A stretch of DNA of 64,000 nucleotides from Neoarius graeffei (lineage: Eukaryota; Chordata; Actinopteri; Siluriformes; Ariidae), in contig NC_083577.1 of the NCBI RefSeq assembly GCF_027579695.1, positions 58,330,283 to 58,394,282 on the forward strand, read 5' to 3'. The first letter of the stretch is position 1. Every line of letters begins with the position of its first letter. Made by a program: the position numbers and the translations under genes. Under the pieces are notes generated by a model, which ran no database searches, was not told the DNA's origin, and was given only the letters and a program-made list of their open reading frames with translations. Positions 33,161-43,957 of the stretch are shown one piece after another.

Positions 33161-34030
33161 TGGCGACCAAGGAGAGTATACTGACGAACTGTAATTTTTT
33201 GCTAGCCTGGTAAACTAGACCCACCCGCCTAGCGGCCAAAAATATTTTTGCCTACGAGTGGGTCTAGCCTCGGACCATATCAACAACACACCGCGGGCAT
33301 CAAATCGTGCCCGCCAATCACAACGCAAGGTTTTTGTTTGGATTCTTTGGGCGGGCTTTTGCAGGAGTGACGACAAGGCTGCGCGACGCTGGAGAAAGCA
33401 CAACAGGAAAGATGGCTACGGCTATTGAACAGCGCTCGTTTGACTCCGCTTTGGAATCAGTTTTAGAAGAATTAGACTTGGAGTTTTCATTGAAACATGA
33501 GCAGGGAGAGGCTCTCCGTTCATTCCTTTTCGCTGAATCTTCACCAAAACACTCGACGCTCCAATGGTGTCCCTCTCCACATGCTATTTGTTTACCCTCC
33601 CCCACTGCTTTCTGTCGCTCTGACTACGTCACAGTCACTGTTGCGCTGATTGGTCAGAGCGTTGGCCTATACGCACAGAGACAGTTTGAAAGACAACGGG
33701 TTGTTCCTACCCACACCCTTCGGAAATGTCTACGACCGAGACCAGACTAAATATTCACATTTAGTCTGGCTTGCCAGGCTAATTTTTCGCAAATATAATC
33801 ACAAATTGAGTAATAGTGACAAGGTCAGCTACAGGGAAAAGATAAAAATGTTCAAGGGTGGATCCGTACAGCAATATTGTAGAGTATGAAAACGATGTAC
33901 GGATGTGGCCAAGTGTGAATTACACAGACATCGTGAATTACCTGGTGTTAACTACTAGCTTCATCACCGGGAAGCAGAGGAAAGCATACAAAAGTTTAGC
34001 GCAAGTTTACTGTAAGCATCTAGTACGGTA
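33161..34030 (+). pseudogene. YqaJ/SWIM-type transposon protein remnant, split by a nested element
   Basis: An ATG at about 33161 opens MATKESILTNCNFF; the frame is then cut by the element at 33203-33781. After it, REKIKMFKGG, WPSVNYTDIVNYLV and KQRKAYKSL follow with frameshifts (to about 34010). The block 'DPY...WPSV.Y.DI.NYLV....KAYKSL' is typical of the region before the SWIM finger and YqaJ nuclease in multi-copy fish transposon proteins (from memory). A related block is at 56676-56947. Confidence 0.6.
33203..33781 (+). mobile_element. Short inverted-repeat element carrying a helicase-like 5' exon
   Basis: Termini TAGCCTGGTAAACTAGAC and the reverse complement of a matching right end. Flanks ATTTTTTGC and ATTTTTCGC suggest a 9-bp duplication with one mismatch. 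The interior frame from ATG at 33411 encodes MATAIEQRSFDSALESVLEE and LKHEQGEALRSFLF, resembling the Q motif at the start of RecQ-like helicases that are multi-copy in fish; the ATPase motifs are missing. It interrupts the YqaJ-type frame described above. Confidence 0.55.
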
Positions 34031-34199
34031 GGTTCCTGATGTGGGCAAATGTTACACAAAACACAAACCAAAAAAACACAACCTAATTATTGATGTCTTC
34101 GAAGGCAACATTTTACCGAGCTCAACTACCTACATATTACTGGGGCTTTGTGCTATGCATTTGTAACTGCAATGTAAATTGGAGTAGCGCTTACATGTA

Positions 34200-34873
34200 C
34201 AGGTAGTCGTCGACTTACGACTGCATTTGGTTACGACTGACCGCTCGTAAACCGATTTGGTCGTAAGTCGGCCTATGTTAAATGAACGTAAGTATATTGT
34301 GATGTGTAATGATATTGTAACCATCTTAAAGTCTTATTTTATCAACATTTTCTTATTTCATTACCTTGGCTCATTATTTGGTTTAAGTCAAACACTGCAT
34401 ACTACACTGCGTACAGTACAATTCGTTTAATATGTGCAAAACAAAAAATACAAAATACAGGTGTAAAAAATAGAAAACATTTTAGTTTGAAACATACCAA
34501 AATACAAATGTAAAACAGAGCAAAATACAAAATTTAGTGACCGCTGGCATCACTGGTGCTTGGCTGTGGGTCGTCTACGTCATCATCAGCTGTTGCAGCG
34601 CTCGGGCTGGCGGGAGGATTTGCTCGTTTCATAAACCAGGAGCTGGGGCGGAAACTGTATGACGGAGTGTGCGAGGGAGCGCAAGAGAGACTGCACATGT
34701 GCCTGGAGCTGGGGCGGAAACTGTTGTACGCGGCGAGAGGCGCTGCCGGGAGCTGGGGCGGAAACTGTTGTACGCTCAGCTAGCTCAGCTGGGAAACACT
34801 TGCCAGTCATAACCAGACGGTCGTAAAGTCGATCGGTCGTAAGTCGCATAGGTCGTAAGTCGAAAACTACCTG
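34200..34873. mobile_element. MITE with TA target duplication (mariner-type)
   Basis: Ends CAGGTAGTCGTCGACTTACG and the reverse complement of CGTAAGTCGAAAACTACCTG, each flanked by TA (34198-34199, 34874-34875). The subterminal zones are rich in GTCGTAAGTCG repeats. An internal 30-bp block with GAGCTGGGGCGGAAACTGT is repeated three times at about 34641, 34708 and 34750. Confidence 0.8.
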
Positions 34874-34884
34874 TATATCACTTA

Positions 34885-35412
34885 AGGCCAATTTATGCTG
34901 ACAACGCAGTCCTCGCAGACGGCGTCGCAGATGGTGTCTGCGTAGCCCCCCCACCTTCACAGACGCTCTGCGCGCACCTCCCAAAAATTGTGACCACCGC
35001 AGAAGCCTCGCAGACAGCGTCACAGACAAGACGGCTCTGATTGGTCCACTCCAGGTCCACTCTACATCCGCCGTACATGCACTTCCGCTTCCCTACTTTC
35101 CCGGTTTGGTTTGTTTTCACTACCGCCATTTTTAAAAACACGAGCAAAGATGGAGCAGCACGAAGAGTGGTTGATCGAGGAAGTACGTACATCTATACGA
35201 CTCCAGTTCTAGTCATTATAAGTAACCGGAGGATAAACACTCCACTAACCACACCCACCAACTACTCCTAGCGATTTCGCGACTTCACGCCCCCTTGTGT
35301 TGTGGCGGTGAATAACATCGTGCACGCCTATTACTCCCCGCTCAACGATAAATTACAACTGTCTGCGAAAAGCTGTCTGCGAAAGCCTTGTCACAAGAGC
35401 ATGCAGAGGCCT
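34885..35412 (+). mobile_element. Harbinger-like MITE with MADF-type fragment
   Basis: TTA flanks both sides (34882-34884 and 35413-35415); ends AGGCCAATTTATGC and the reverse complement of GCATGCAGAGGCCT match imperfectly. Subterminal repeats of the CTGTCTGCGAAAG type occur. From ATG at about 35151 it encodes EQHEEWLIEEVRTS before stops, resembling the start of a MADF domain of Harbinger accessory proteins. Confidence 0.6.
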
Positions 35413-35431
35413 TTACAGTATATTGTATCGA

Positions 35432-35798
35432 GGGCAGCACGGTGGTGTAGTGGTTAGCGCTGTCGCCTCACAGCAAGAAGGTCCGGGTTCGAGCCCCATG
35501 GCCGGCGAGGGCCTTTCTGTGCGGAGTTTGCATGTTCTCCCCGTGTCCGCGTGGGTTTCCTCCGGGTGCTCCGGTTTCCCCCACAGTCCAAAGACATGCA
35601 GGTTAGGTTAACTGGTGACTCTAAATTGACCGTAGGTGTGAGTGTGAATGGTTGTCTGTGTCTATGTGTCAGCCCTGTGATGACCTGGCGACTTGTCCAG
35701 GGTGTACCCCGCCTTTCGCCCGTAGTCAGCTGGGATAGGCTCCAGCTTGCCTGTGACCCTGTAGAACAGGATAAAGCGGCTACAGGTAATGAGATGAG
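35432..35798 (+). mobile_element. V-SINE, plus orientation
   Basis: Full-length copy; head GGGCAGCACGGTGGTGTAG, tail AATGAGATGAG. Lacks one GTGAAT repeat of the core. Target duplication unclear (GTATAT-like). Confidence 0.9.
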
Positions 35799-35849
35799 TA
35801 TATCACATCTTTATACATATTTTGTCTATGGTTCACATGAACAGTAGAA

Positions 35850-36082
35850 ATATAAACTTACCCTTTACAAAATTATCTGCACATACTTGTACATATTTGT
35901 AGCTGGTCTCTTATGTCCGATCTGTTCAGATTTGCAAGCCACTGTCTCTGTCGTCTACAGGTTAGATCTTCCATTTGGGGTCTTTCTCGCATTTTAACAG
36001 CAGGTAAACTAAACAAACAATCTGACTCCATCCTTAGTAGAATTGTTTGAGCAGCCGATAACTGCGCAAATTTGTGGCATTT
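35850..36082 (-). pseudogene. THAP zinc finger exon of a transposon-like gene, minus strand
   Basis: ATG at about 36082 (minus) gives MPQICAVIGCSNNSTKDGVR, the start of a C2CH THAP finger. Shifted frames then give WLANLNRSD and YKYVQVCADNFVKG, the VC..HF end with Asn for His. A GGTAAGT donor follows at about 35860. THAP domains are DNA-binding modules of P, Kolobok and related transposases. At least two frameshifts make it dead. A TTAA element is inserted five bases upstream of the ATG. Confidence 0.7.
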
Positions 36083-36090
36083 CATATTAA

Positions 36091-36772
36091 AGTGCATATC
36101 ACGGGTAAATTCAGGAGCAAGATCAATGTAATTCTCCTATTTTATATTAAACTTTGGTCAAATATCTGTAACATTCTGCATTCTCTGAAATTTTTTTTTT
36201 ACCTTGCGCAATACCAGAAAAATTCAGTTGAAATCAAACCATTTGAGGCGAATTGGTCCACCTCTGAAAAAACTTGCCATTTGGATTTCCCGGCAAACAT
36301 TGGTTTTTGTGACGTCGCGTGCGGGACGCCTCCCTCTGAATCCTACGTCAGCGCTGGTTTGTTTATGAGAAAACGACCTGGTGGTTTTCTCCAAACTTCT
36401 TCAACGTTATCGCGTAATTATTAAAATGTTTAACAGATGTATCGTAGGATGGTGTAGCAACACCAATCATGATGGGATTAGTACTCATCGTTTCCCAAAA
36501 GACCGGACAATGAGAGAGAAATGGGAGCGCTTGGTCTACACAGGCTGTGCACTGAAACCGTGCAAGCTCGCGCAGCCTGCTGGCGCTTCTGCAGGTGACG
36601 TCACGAATCTGGCTCCAGACTCCCTTGGGATTTTTCCAGACGCGTCTTGTTATTTTATTTTTTTCTGCTGTAGACAGATGGCCTTGTGCAAAATTACCCT
36701 TCTGGAGGAGTGTGTAAAGGGACATACTTTCATATTAAAAAAAACCCACGAAATTGGTCCAGAATATGCGCT
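36091..36772 (+). mobile_element. TTAA element with THAP exon (Kolobok-like)
   Basis: TTAA flanks both ends (36087-36090, 36773-36776); termini AGTGCATAT and ATATGCGCT are inverted. TTAA duplications with a THAP domain fit Kolobok. Only about 680 bp, so non-autonomous. Confidence 0.75.
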
Positions 36773-36776
36773 TTAA
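36425..36776 (+). pseudogene. Kolobok-type THAP domain fragment
   Basis: A 117-codon frame starts MFNRCIVGWCSNTNHDGIST and continues HRFPKDRTMREKWERLV, matching the first Cys pair, the conserved Pro and the Trp of a THAP finger. After about residue 45 the sequence is unrelated filler, so the His-Phe end of the finger and the transposase core are gone. The stop lies in the right terminal repeat. Confidence 0.65.
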
Positions 36777-37638
36777 GGTGCTTGTTGCTATGCATGTGTT
36801 ATTCCACAAAGATGGTGGACGCAGCTAAATCAGAGGTGGTCATGGGACATGTGACGTCATGTGCAACCAGTCTATACCAGCTCAAGTTCATTTAGGAACC
36901 AAAGATCAAGTCAAGCTGCAATATTAGAGGTCAGGCTATAATACCACCACATGATGATCTGCATAATTGTGTCCTCTTCGTCTTGGCCTAACACACTGGA
37001 AACTGGAGTAGATTTCTGCTTTGTAAACGCTTGTGTTTCCCACCAAGAGCATTCAGCTATCCGTTTTCCATGCAGCGAGCGCGCCCCCTGCTGGACACGC
37101 TGTAGTATTACAGCAACGGTTTTCTTGTTTGTCTAAAAACAAAAAAAATATTCACCCACACACCCTTAGTACCAGAGCTGGTTACCATGGAGAAAGTAAT
37201 TATGAATTACACAACTCTGGTAATTATGTGGCATTTCGTATCGTTTATAATAAGTACTTTTCAATTAAATGTATTTGTAGGCCGTTGCTACTTGTTAAGT
37301 AACATACCTAGCTAACGAGTGGCAGGCCTCATGCTGACTCGTGTCTGGGTAGATAGCTACAGTGCCCTCCACAATTATTGGCACCCCCTGAAAAGATGAC
37401 TAAAAAGGGTCAGAAAAAAATCCACCTTTTGGTGAAGTCACTTCATCTCATACTGAAAAAAAAATGAGAAAAATCCAAGCTTTAATTGAAAAATTTATTT
37501 CGAGAAAAACAAATTCCTCATCAAGAAATAATTTTCAACAAAAATACATGTGCCACTATTATTGGCACCCCGGAAATGACAGTGAACACAATGTAACTGA
37601 AGAATGTTTCCCATTTAAATTGTACAGTATTTCTGAGT

Positions 37639-38019
37639 GGGCGGCACGGTGGTGTAGTGGTTAGCGCTGTCGCCTCACAGTAAGAAGGTCCTGGGTTCCA
37701 GCCCCGGGGCCGGCGAGGGCCTTTCTGTGCGGAGTTTGCATGTTCTCCCCGTGTCTGCGTGGGTTTCCTCCGGGTGCTCCGGTTTCCCCCACAGTCCAAA
37801 GACATGCAGGTTAGGTTAACTGGTGACTCTAAATTGACCGTAGGTGTGAATGTGAGTGTGAATGGTTGTCTGTGTCTATGTGTCAGCCCTGTGATGACCT
37901 GGCGACTTGTCCAGGGTGTACCCCGCCTTTCGCCCGTAGTCAGCTGGGATAGGCTCCAGCTTGCCTGCGACCCTGTAGAAGGATAAAGCGGCTACAGATA
38001 ATGAGATGAGATGAGATGA
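37639..38019 (+). mobile_element. V-SINE, first of two at one site
   Basis: Full-length copy with the triplicated flank GTATTTCTGAGT on both sides (37627-37638 and 38020-38031). Confidence 0.94.
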
Positions 38020-38031
38020 GTATTTCTGAGT

Positions 38032-38386
38032 GGCGGCACGGTGGTGTAGTGGTTAGCGCTGTCGCTTCACAGCAAGAAGGTCCGGGTTCGAGCCCCGTGG
38101 CTGGTGAAGGCCTTTCTGTGTGGAGTTTCTCCCCGTGTCCGCGTGGGTTTCCTCCGGGTGCTCCGGTTTCCCCCACAGCCCAAAGACATGCAGGTTAGGT
38201 TAACTGGTATTGACCGTAGGTGTGAATGTGATTGTGAATGGTTGTCTATGTGTCAGCCCTGTGATGACCTGGCGACTTGTCCAGGGTGTACCCCGCCTTT
38301 CGCCCGTAGTCAGCTGGGATAGGCTCCAGCTTGCCTGCGACCCTGTAGAACAGGATAAAGCGGCTACAGATAATGAGATGAGATGA
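38032..38386 (+). mobile_element. V-SINE, second of two at one site
   Basis: Flanked by the same GTATTTCTGAGT (38020-38031 and 38387-38398). It lacks GTTTGCATGT after GTGTGGA, the GACTCTAAA block and one CTGTGT, so it is a distinct source copy and not a duplicate of its neighbour. Confidence 0.94.
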
Positions 38387-38769
38387 GTATTTCTGAGTTG
38401 ATTGGAGTGTGTAGGAACTTTCAAGCTGTAATCCATGACTTCCTGATAAACTGGGGAACAAATCTGAGGTGACACAGAGGTGCCAAATTCCCTTAGTCAT
38501 CCATCAACATGGGAAACATAAGAGAATACACAAACCAAATGAGGGAGAAGTGTGTTAACCTTCATAAGTCAGGGAATGGTGATTTTTTAAAAAAATGACT
38601 TGCCTGAAAATATCCATTTCTACTGTTAGAGCAATAATAAAAAAATTGGACACCAACTGGATCTGTTAGAAACCTGCCTGGAAGAGGACTGAAGTTTATT
38701 TTGCCCCCATGTACAGTGAGGAGGGTAAGAGAGGCAAAAAAAAAAAACAAGAATAACTGTTGGTGAATT

Positions 38770-39520
38770 ATGAGAAAAAGTAAAATCTTGTGGTTTCCGA
38801 GTCTCCAAAACCACCATCAGACACCAACCCCAGTGCCAACAGATTATTTGGAAGGTTTGCCAGAAAAAAAAAAGCCTTTTTGTTCAGTTAACCACAAATG
38901 TAAGCACCTGACGTTTGTGAAATGCTACTACAGCTTTTGCTGGAACTGTGTTCTGTGGTCTGATGAAACAAAAATGGAGCATTTTGGCATTAAACACTTG
39001 CAGTGGGTTTGGCATAAAAAAGAAAGATGGCTATAATGAAAAGAACCCAATCCGACTGTAAAATATTGTGGAAGTTCTGTGATGTTTTGGGGCAGTTTTT
39101 CCTCCAACGCCCCTGGAAACCTTGTTAGTGTACATGGCATCATGGACTCCATGAAATACCAAAACATTTTAAATCAAAATCTGGCTCCTCTGCCAGGAAA
39201 CTAAAACTGGGTCATCATTGGATCTTCCAGCAGGACAATGATCTGGAGCATATGTCCAAATCAACACTAAAATGCTTAGCTGACCACAGAATCAAGCTTC
39301 TGCCCTGGCCATCTCAGTCCCCTGACCTGAACCCCATTGAAAACCTGTGGGCTGAGCTGAAGAGGAGAGAGCACAAGAGAGGGCCGAGGACCCTGGATGA
39401 TCTGGAGAGATTGTGTTAAGAGGAATGGTCTCAGATGCCCTGTTCTGTATCTCCAACCTTATAAAATGTTACAGGAGAGACTCAGTCCTGTTTTACTGGT
39501 AAAGGGAGGTTGCACAAAGT
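38770..39520 (+). pseudogene. Broken Tc1 transposase in element C
   Basis: Segments CVLWSDETKMEHFG (about 38948), [14 protein letters not shown] (39231) and [20 protein letters not shown] (39309) keep the three acidic residues of DD34E but lie in different frames with stops, for example TAA at about 39418. The N-terminal third is poorly preserved. Confidence 0.8.
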
Positions 39521-40186
39521 ATTAAATACAGGGGTGCCAATAATAGTGGCACGTGTTTTTGTTGAAAATAATTATTTCTTGATGAGGGATTTGTTTTTTC
39601 TGAATAAATTTATTTCAATTAAAAGTTGGATTTTCTCATTTTTGTCAGTGTGAGATGAAACAACTTCACCAAAAGGTGGATTTTTTTCTCACCCTTTTTA
39701 CTAAACTTTGGGGGGGGGGACAATAATTGTGGAGGGCACTGTATATAGAATTTGACCAAGGTGTCTCCTATAACCTGGTACGGAAAGTATGAACCTGAAT
39801 GGGACGTTACAATAACATTGTTTTCTAAATATTCAGGGGGTTCATACTTAACATCTTGTACTCGCACGTATCGCTGTCATGCATTCTTTGATTATCCAGT
39901 ATTATTATATCCCATCACATTGTATTAACGTTATATTCAAGATATTTCCAATCGAAATTGATCTAAAAGCCCAGAATTCCAATTACAGAAAGACCTCGGC
40001 GAGGCGGAACGAGTGCCATCCTGTTGTCTCACTTTTAACTGTCATGATGGAGATATTGATGTGTTAGACCAGGGCTTTACAAAGTGTGGGGCGCGCCCCC
40101 CCTGGGGGGCGCCAGAGTTCTTCAGGGGGGGGGCGCAACGTGAGAGACAAAATGGATTGGTTTTTAGCTGTCTATGGTTTTTAATA

Positions 40187-41353
40187 CCTAAAGCTACAGT
40201 GAGTGAGGAGACAAAGTCTGGGCCAAGCAAAAAAACAGAGCCTCCAGGATGTTGCGATTTGCAACTTCAGCGCAAATTCAACCAATCCCCGCGAATTCAG
40301 GGCGGTGTTGCAATTATATCCAATCACCGCAACTTTCCCGCAAATTTGACCAATCGTTGGCGTCGTCTTGAGGTGACGTCGACAAACTACCTTCCGCCTT
40401 ACTTCCGTGTGTTCAAGAAAAGCAGCATGCACGTCGTGTTGCCAGATTGGATGATTTCAAGTGCATTTTGGCGGGTTTTGAACATATTTTGGACTGGAAA
40501 ACGTCAGCAGTATCTGGCAACACTGAAAGTGTGTTATGTTTACAGTGAAGGACTGTGTGCACTTTATTTATTTTTTTTTTACTTAATACAAGAAGTTAAT
40601 GGATGCCAACATTTTTGCCAAAATGGTATTTTATTTTCCATTGTTTAGGCAGCTTCAGCATCATACTGTGAGATTCTGTTCAAATTGTTTTTTTCTTCTA
40701 TGAAGCCTGAGCCATTTATTTTATTAGTTTATAATTATTGTTTAATTTAGTCTTCAGGAGAGACTGCCTGCACACAGTACTAGTATTAATAGGTTTTTTT
40801 TTTCTTACATGAAAGCTGAGGCATTTATATTATATTTTAAGGTAACTTCATGTTGTGCTGTGAGGTTCTATGCACTTTAACTTTTGCACCAACAGGTGCA
40901 TTTGGATCAGTAAAGCCTATTTTTCTGCATTTTTGTAGTCCTGGTAATCTTTTATATTGGTAAAGTTGTTTATAGGACCATTTCTCTTTGTTTTTTTAAT
41001 CAATAGTTTTTCAGTAATAACTTAATATTTAACATATCACTCAATTTTAATCACAAAAAGAGAAAATCGCAACAATTTCTCGCAACTTTCACTTCCTCCC
41101 GCAATGTAATCGCAACATAAACCTAAAAAACAACGCAACTTTCATCGCAATTTTTTGGAAAACCCCCCGCAACATCAGACATTTTAGCCCGCAACAATCA
41201 CAAAAAAGGCCCGCGGAATCCTGGGGGACTGGAAAAAGAAGGAAGTATGACCACGATTATTTAAAGTTTGGATTTTCATGGACTGGATCTGAAGATGCTC
41301 CACTGCTACAGTGTGTTGTCTGCCAAGAGATGCTAGCTAACGATGCTATGGGA
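40187..41353 (+). pseudogene. hAT transposase N-terminal exon with BED-like finger start
   Basis: Reading ETKSGPSKKTE up to 40242 joins in frame, across the nested element, to TGKRRKYDHDYLKFGFSW and LLQCVVCQEMLANDAM (41228-41353). The KYD..YL.FGF....CVVC...LAN pattern is that of ZBED5-like hAT proteins. The rest of the transposase is deleted. Confidence 0.6.
40243..41227. mobile_element. 985-bp unclassified element nested in the hAT
   Basis: Ends CCTCCAGGAT and ATCCTGGGGG are inverted. Removing it restores the host frame exactly (GAG then ACT). No target duplication can be seen. Subterminal zones are full of GCAACTT, GCGCAAATT and CGCAAC motifs. No coding sequence recognised. Confidence 0.6.
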
Positions 41354-41468
41354 TGTTTAAAATGTGTAAAACAAGATGTTTTAAAAAGCACAGATGTTTA
41401 AAATGTGAAAAAGAAAAAAAATAATGTGTACAACAACCATTTTTTAAAAAATACGAATGGAACATTAA

Positions 41469-42264
41469 GGCCCAATCCCAATTCTAATTTCTACCCCTAC
41501 CCCTCCCCCTTCCCCTTGGCCCTTCCCCTTGAAACTGAGCTACAAGGGATAGGGCTTGAAATTCAACCCTTACGTATTGGGATAGCCCTTCAACGATCGC
41601 ATACGTCATCGCGTACCTCCGTCAGCGTTTACGTTAGCAAAACGCGACCAAATGCGTCATTGGCTGCGACCAGCCGCTACAGTCAGAGCCAGAACTCTCT
41701 GCTGGCAGGGTGTGATTTGTTAACTAACACCACTGAATGGGATATCTTTGGCGCTTCGTGCACCACATCCGACAGAATGAGGTGTCAGAACACTCATGTA
41801 AACAATAAAAGCGAGAATAACAGAACAAAACGTACGCAGTCAAGCAACCGAAAACAATACTCACTCCCAAAGCTTTTTAGCAGCAGCTTGGATTTCAGAA
41901 ATTGCTGCTCATTCTCAGCTCGAAAGCGAATCAAGCGGCGTGTTTCCTCTGGATAACAACTTAAAACATGTAAATAATGGAGAAAATACATTTATGACAA
42001 TCTTTCGCCGCGGGAACCGCCATCTTTCTGAAATCCGCATGAAATCTCGCTGAAATCCGCATGGCATTGTGGGAAATCACTCAAACCCCTTCGTTCGGAG
42101 TCAGCTCCAGGAAAATCTCCGTTTGGAGGGGTACAGAAGCCCTACCCCTTCCCCTACCCCTCCGCGTTAACTGGGATTGGGATACCCCTACCCCTTCACG
42201 TGAACACGCAAAATGGAGGGGAAGGGCCAAGGGGTTGGTCCAAGGGGTGAAATGGGATTCGGCC
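41469..42264 (-). mobile_element. Harbinger-like MITE, copy 1
   Basis: TAA flanks both ends (41466-41468, 42265-42267). Ends GGCCCAATCCCAATTCTAAT and the reverse complement of a GGCCGAATCCCATTTCACCC-type right end. The minus strand encodes YPEETRRLIRFRAENEQQFL, like the first helix of a Myb/SANT-like domain of Harbinger accessory proteins, followed by a GTGAGT donor. Near-identical to the copy at 55409-56197. Confidence 0.8.
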
Positions 42265-42924
42265 TAAGTATAGCAACAACAAAAATTGTAAGGGGGGGGG
42301 GCGCTGTTGTTTATTTGCTCTCCGAGGGGGGGCTGACTCTCCCATACTTTGAAAACCCCTGTGTTAGACAGTGGAGGAGGCAACTATCTCAGGTTAACAT
42401 GGTTTGCAAAACCAGTGTCATCAGTGTCACTAGTTTTGAAATTTGTACTGTAGATGTTCAATCCCAACCTGATACTAATTCCTGTGGTGTATCTGCCATA
42501 GCAAACTGTGTCAGTATTTTACATGGCATTGACCCATGTACTGTCGGGTATGATGTTAGGGTCATAAGAGAGCACTTACATACTTGTATGCAAAAACTCT
42601 TTACCATGTTCCCACATAAAATTGTTGAGAAAACTGATAGGTATAGAACCATTCATGTAGAAAGGCTTACTGTATTTGTAAGTTACCAGAAGATTCAGAT
42701 TTGTATTTTATGTGCAATGAATGTAAAATGTGGTTTCACATTGATTGTGAAAACATGGGTCATAAAACAGAAGCACAGATCAAAAAAGATAAGAACTTGA
42801 AACGTATACAATGTCAGCTGAAGAAATGAAAAGGTAGAGGAAGAGGCAAGAAATTGTAAAACAGACGAATAAATAGTAAAGTTATATGTTTTGACAAGAC
42901 AACTAAACATATTTTGTTTTTCTT

Positions 42925-43195
42925 GGGCGGCATGGTGGCGTAAGTGGTTAGCACTGTCACCTCACTGCAAGAAGGTTCTGGGTTCGAGCCCAGCGGCTGC
43001 CTTTCTGTGCAGAGTTTGCATGTTCTCCCCGTGTCTGCGCAGGTTTCCTCCGGGTGCTCTGGTTTCCCCCACAGTTCAAAGACATGCGGTTAGGTTAATA
43101 CGGGATGGCCCTGGGTGCTGTTAGCATGGCTGCCCACTGCTCTGGGTATGCGTGTGCTCATTGCCCACATGTGTGTGTTCACTGCTTCAGATGGG
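42925..43195 (+). mobile_element. Second V-SINE subfamily, 5' part
   Basis: Head and core as in the main family, but the 3' part differs (GGATGGCCCTGGGTGCTG, then TGTGTGTTCACTGCTTCAGA). It stops at TTAA where a DNA transposon is inserted, and resumes at 45429 as TTAAATGCAGAGAGGAATTT, the usual end of such SINEs. Confidence 0.8.
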
Positions 43196-43957
43196 TTAAC
43201 CCTCCTGATGGCTTCATGTTCTGTATACACCCCGTGTCCTCCGGGTCAAAAATGACCCGTCCTCACTAAAGATCTGAAATAAACCAATTTAATTTCATTT
43301 TAAGTGCTAAATCTATTTTGCAGGAAAAAACAACTTGTCATTCATCAGAAACTGTGTGAATATCAGAGTTTTCCCTTTTTACAGTGCAGAAACACAGCAT
43401 TCATTCAGTGGACAGCACTCATTTTTATTACAACACAGCTGTATATGTTTTTTACTAAAGCAGATTTTTATTATTATTATTATTTGTATTTCTTAAGGTA
43501 CTGCAAAGGTGGTAAACAATATTTTTTTTATCAAGATATAGTACTTATATAGCTGAAGAAGCCGAAGAAAGTATCACAAATGCGCAGAAAGTAGTTTTGA
43601 ATGCAATTTACTGAAGGCACTTCCAATGATAATCAAATGTGAACAATCTTTTGCAACAAGGCAATCTGAAAGGGCAATCATGACCAACACAGGAGAACAA
43701 GCGAATAACAGACCACTCCCTAAACACGTCCCCTATGAAACACACACACAATCTCAATATCTTGCAGGGACAAGTCAATCAGTGAGCACATGTACAGCAG
43801 TAAGCAACTGTGTGTGCATGGATTTTGCAGATATATTTCTTACATTGGCAGCACACAGTCTGAGAAAATCAGCTCTAAGGCCTGTTCAGCGCTGTAACGT
43901 GCATTCATGACTTCATCACAGAGAGAACTGAGGGTACTGTTATCTGCAGCACATTTA

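Larger units (their letters stand above)
37360..39741 (+). mobile_element. Tc1-like transposon C holding two SINEs
   Basis: Ends CAGTGCCCTCCACAATTATT and its reverse complement flanked by TA (37358-37359, 39742-39743). The inverted repeats extend about 210 bases, with the left one invaded by two V-SINEs at 37639-38386. Without them the element is about 1.6 kb. Confidence 0.92.
40070..42361 (+). mobile_element. hAT element with 8-bp target duplication, carrying two nested elements
   Basis: TGTTAGAC occurs at 40062-40069 and 42362-42369. Termini CAGGGCTTTACAAAGTGTGG and the reverse complement of CATACTTTGAAAACCCCTG match the CAGGGGT..CAAA ends of hAT families. Just inside each end is a G/C homopolymer-rich hairpin. 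The interior holds elements at 40243-41227 and 41469-42264. Confidence 0.88.
39985..42835 (+). pseudogene. C48 (Ulp1-like) protease with PHD-like finger, split by a hAT element
   Basis: Left part ends CCLTFNCHDGDIDVLD at 40069; the right part restarts at 42370 with SGGGNYLR and continues, after a frameshift, DVQSQPDTNSCGVSAIANCV, the CG-containing active-site block of Ulp1-like proteases. Another shift leads to CKLPEDSDLYFMCNECKMWF and HIDC, a Cys/His pattern like a PHD finger. Such protease-PHD proteins are encoded by large fish transposons. The hAT insertion at 40070-42361 splits the frame precisely. Upstream parts are not recognised. Confidence 0.65.

Noticed and set aside
35432-35510. tRNA gene candidates in the GGTGTAGTGGTTAGCG...GGTTCGAGCCC segments
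   Set aside because: These are SINE heads with A and B boxes joined to the V-SINE core; they do not fold as a complete tRNA with a 3' acceptor stem.
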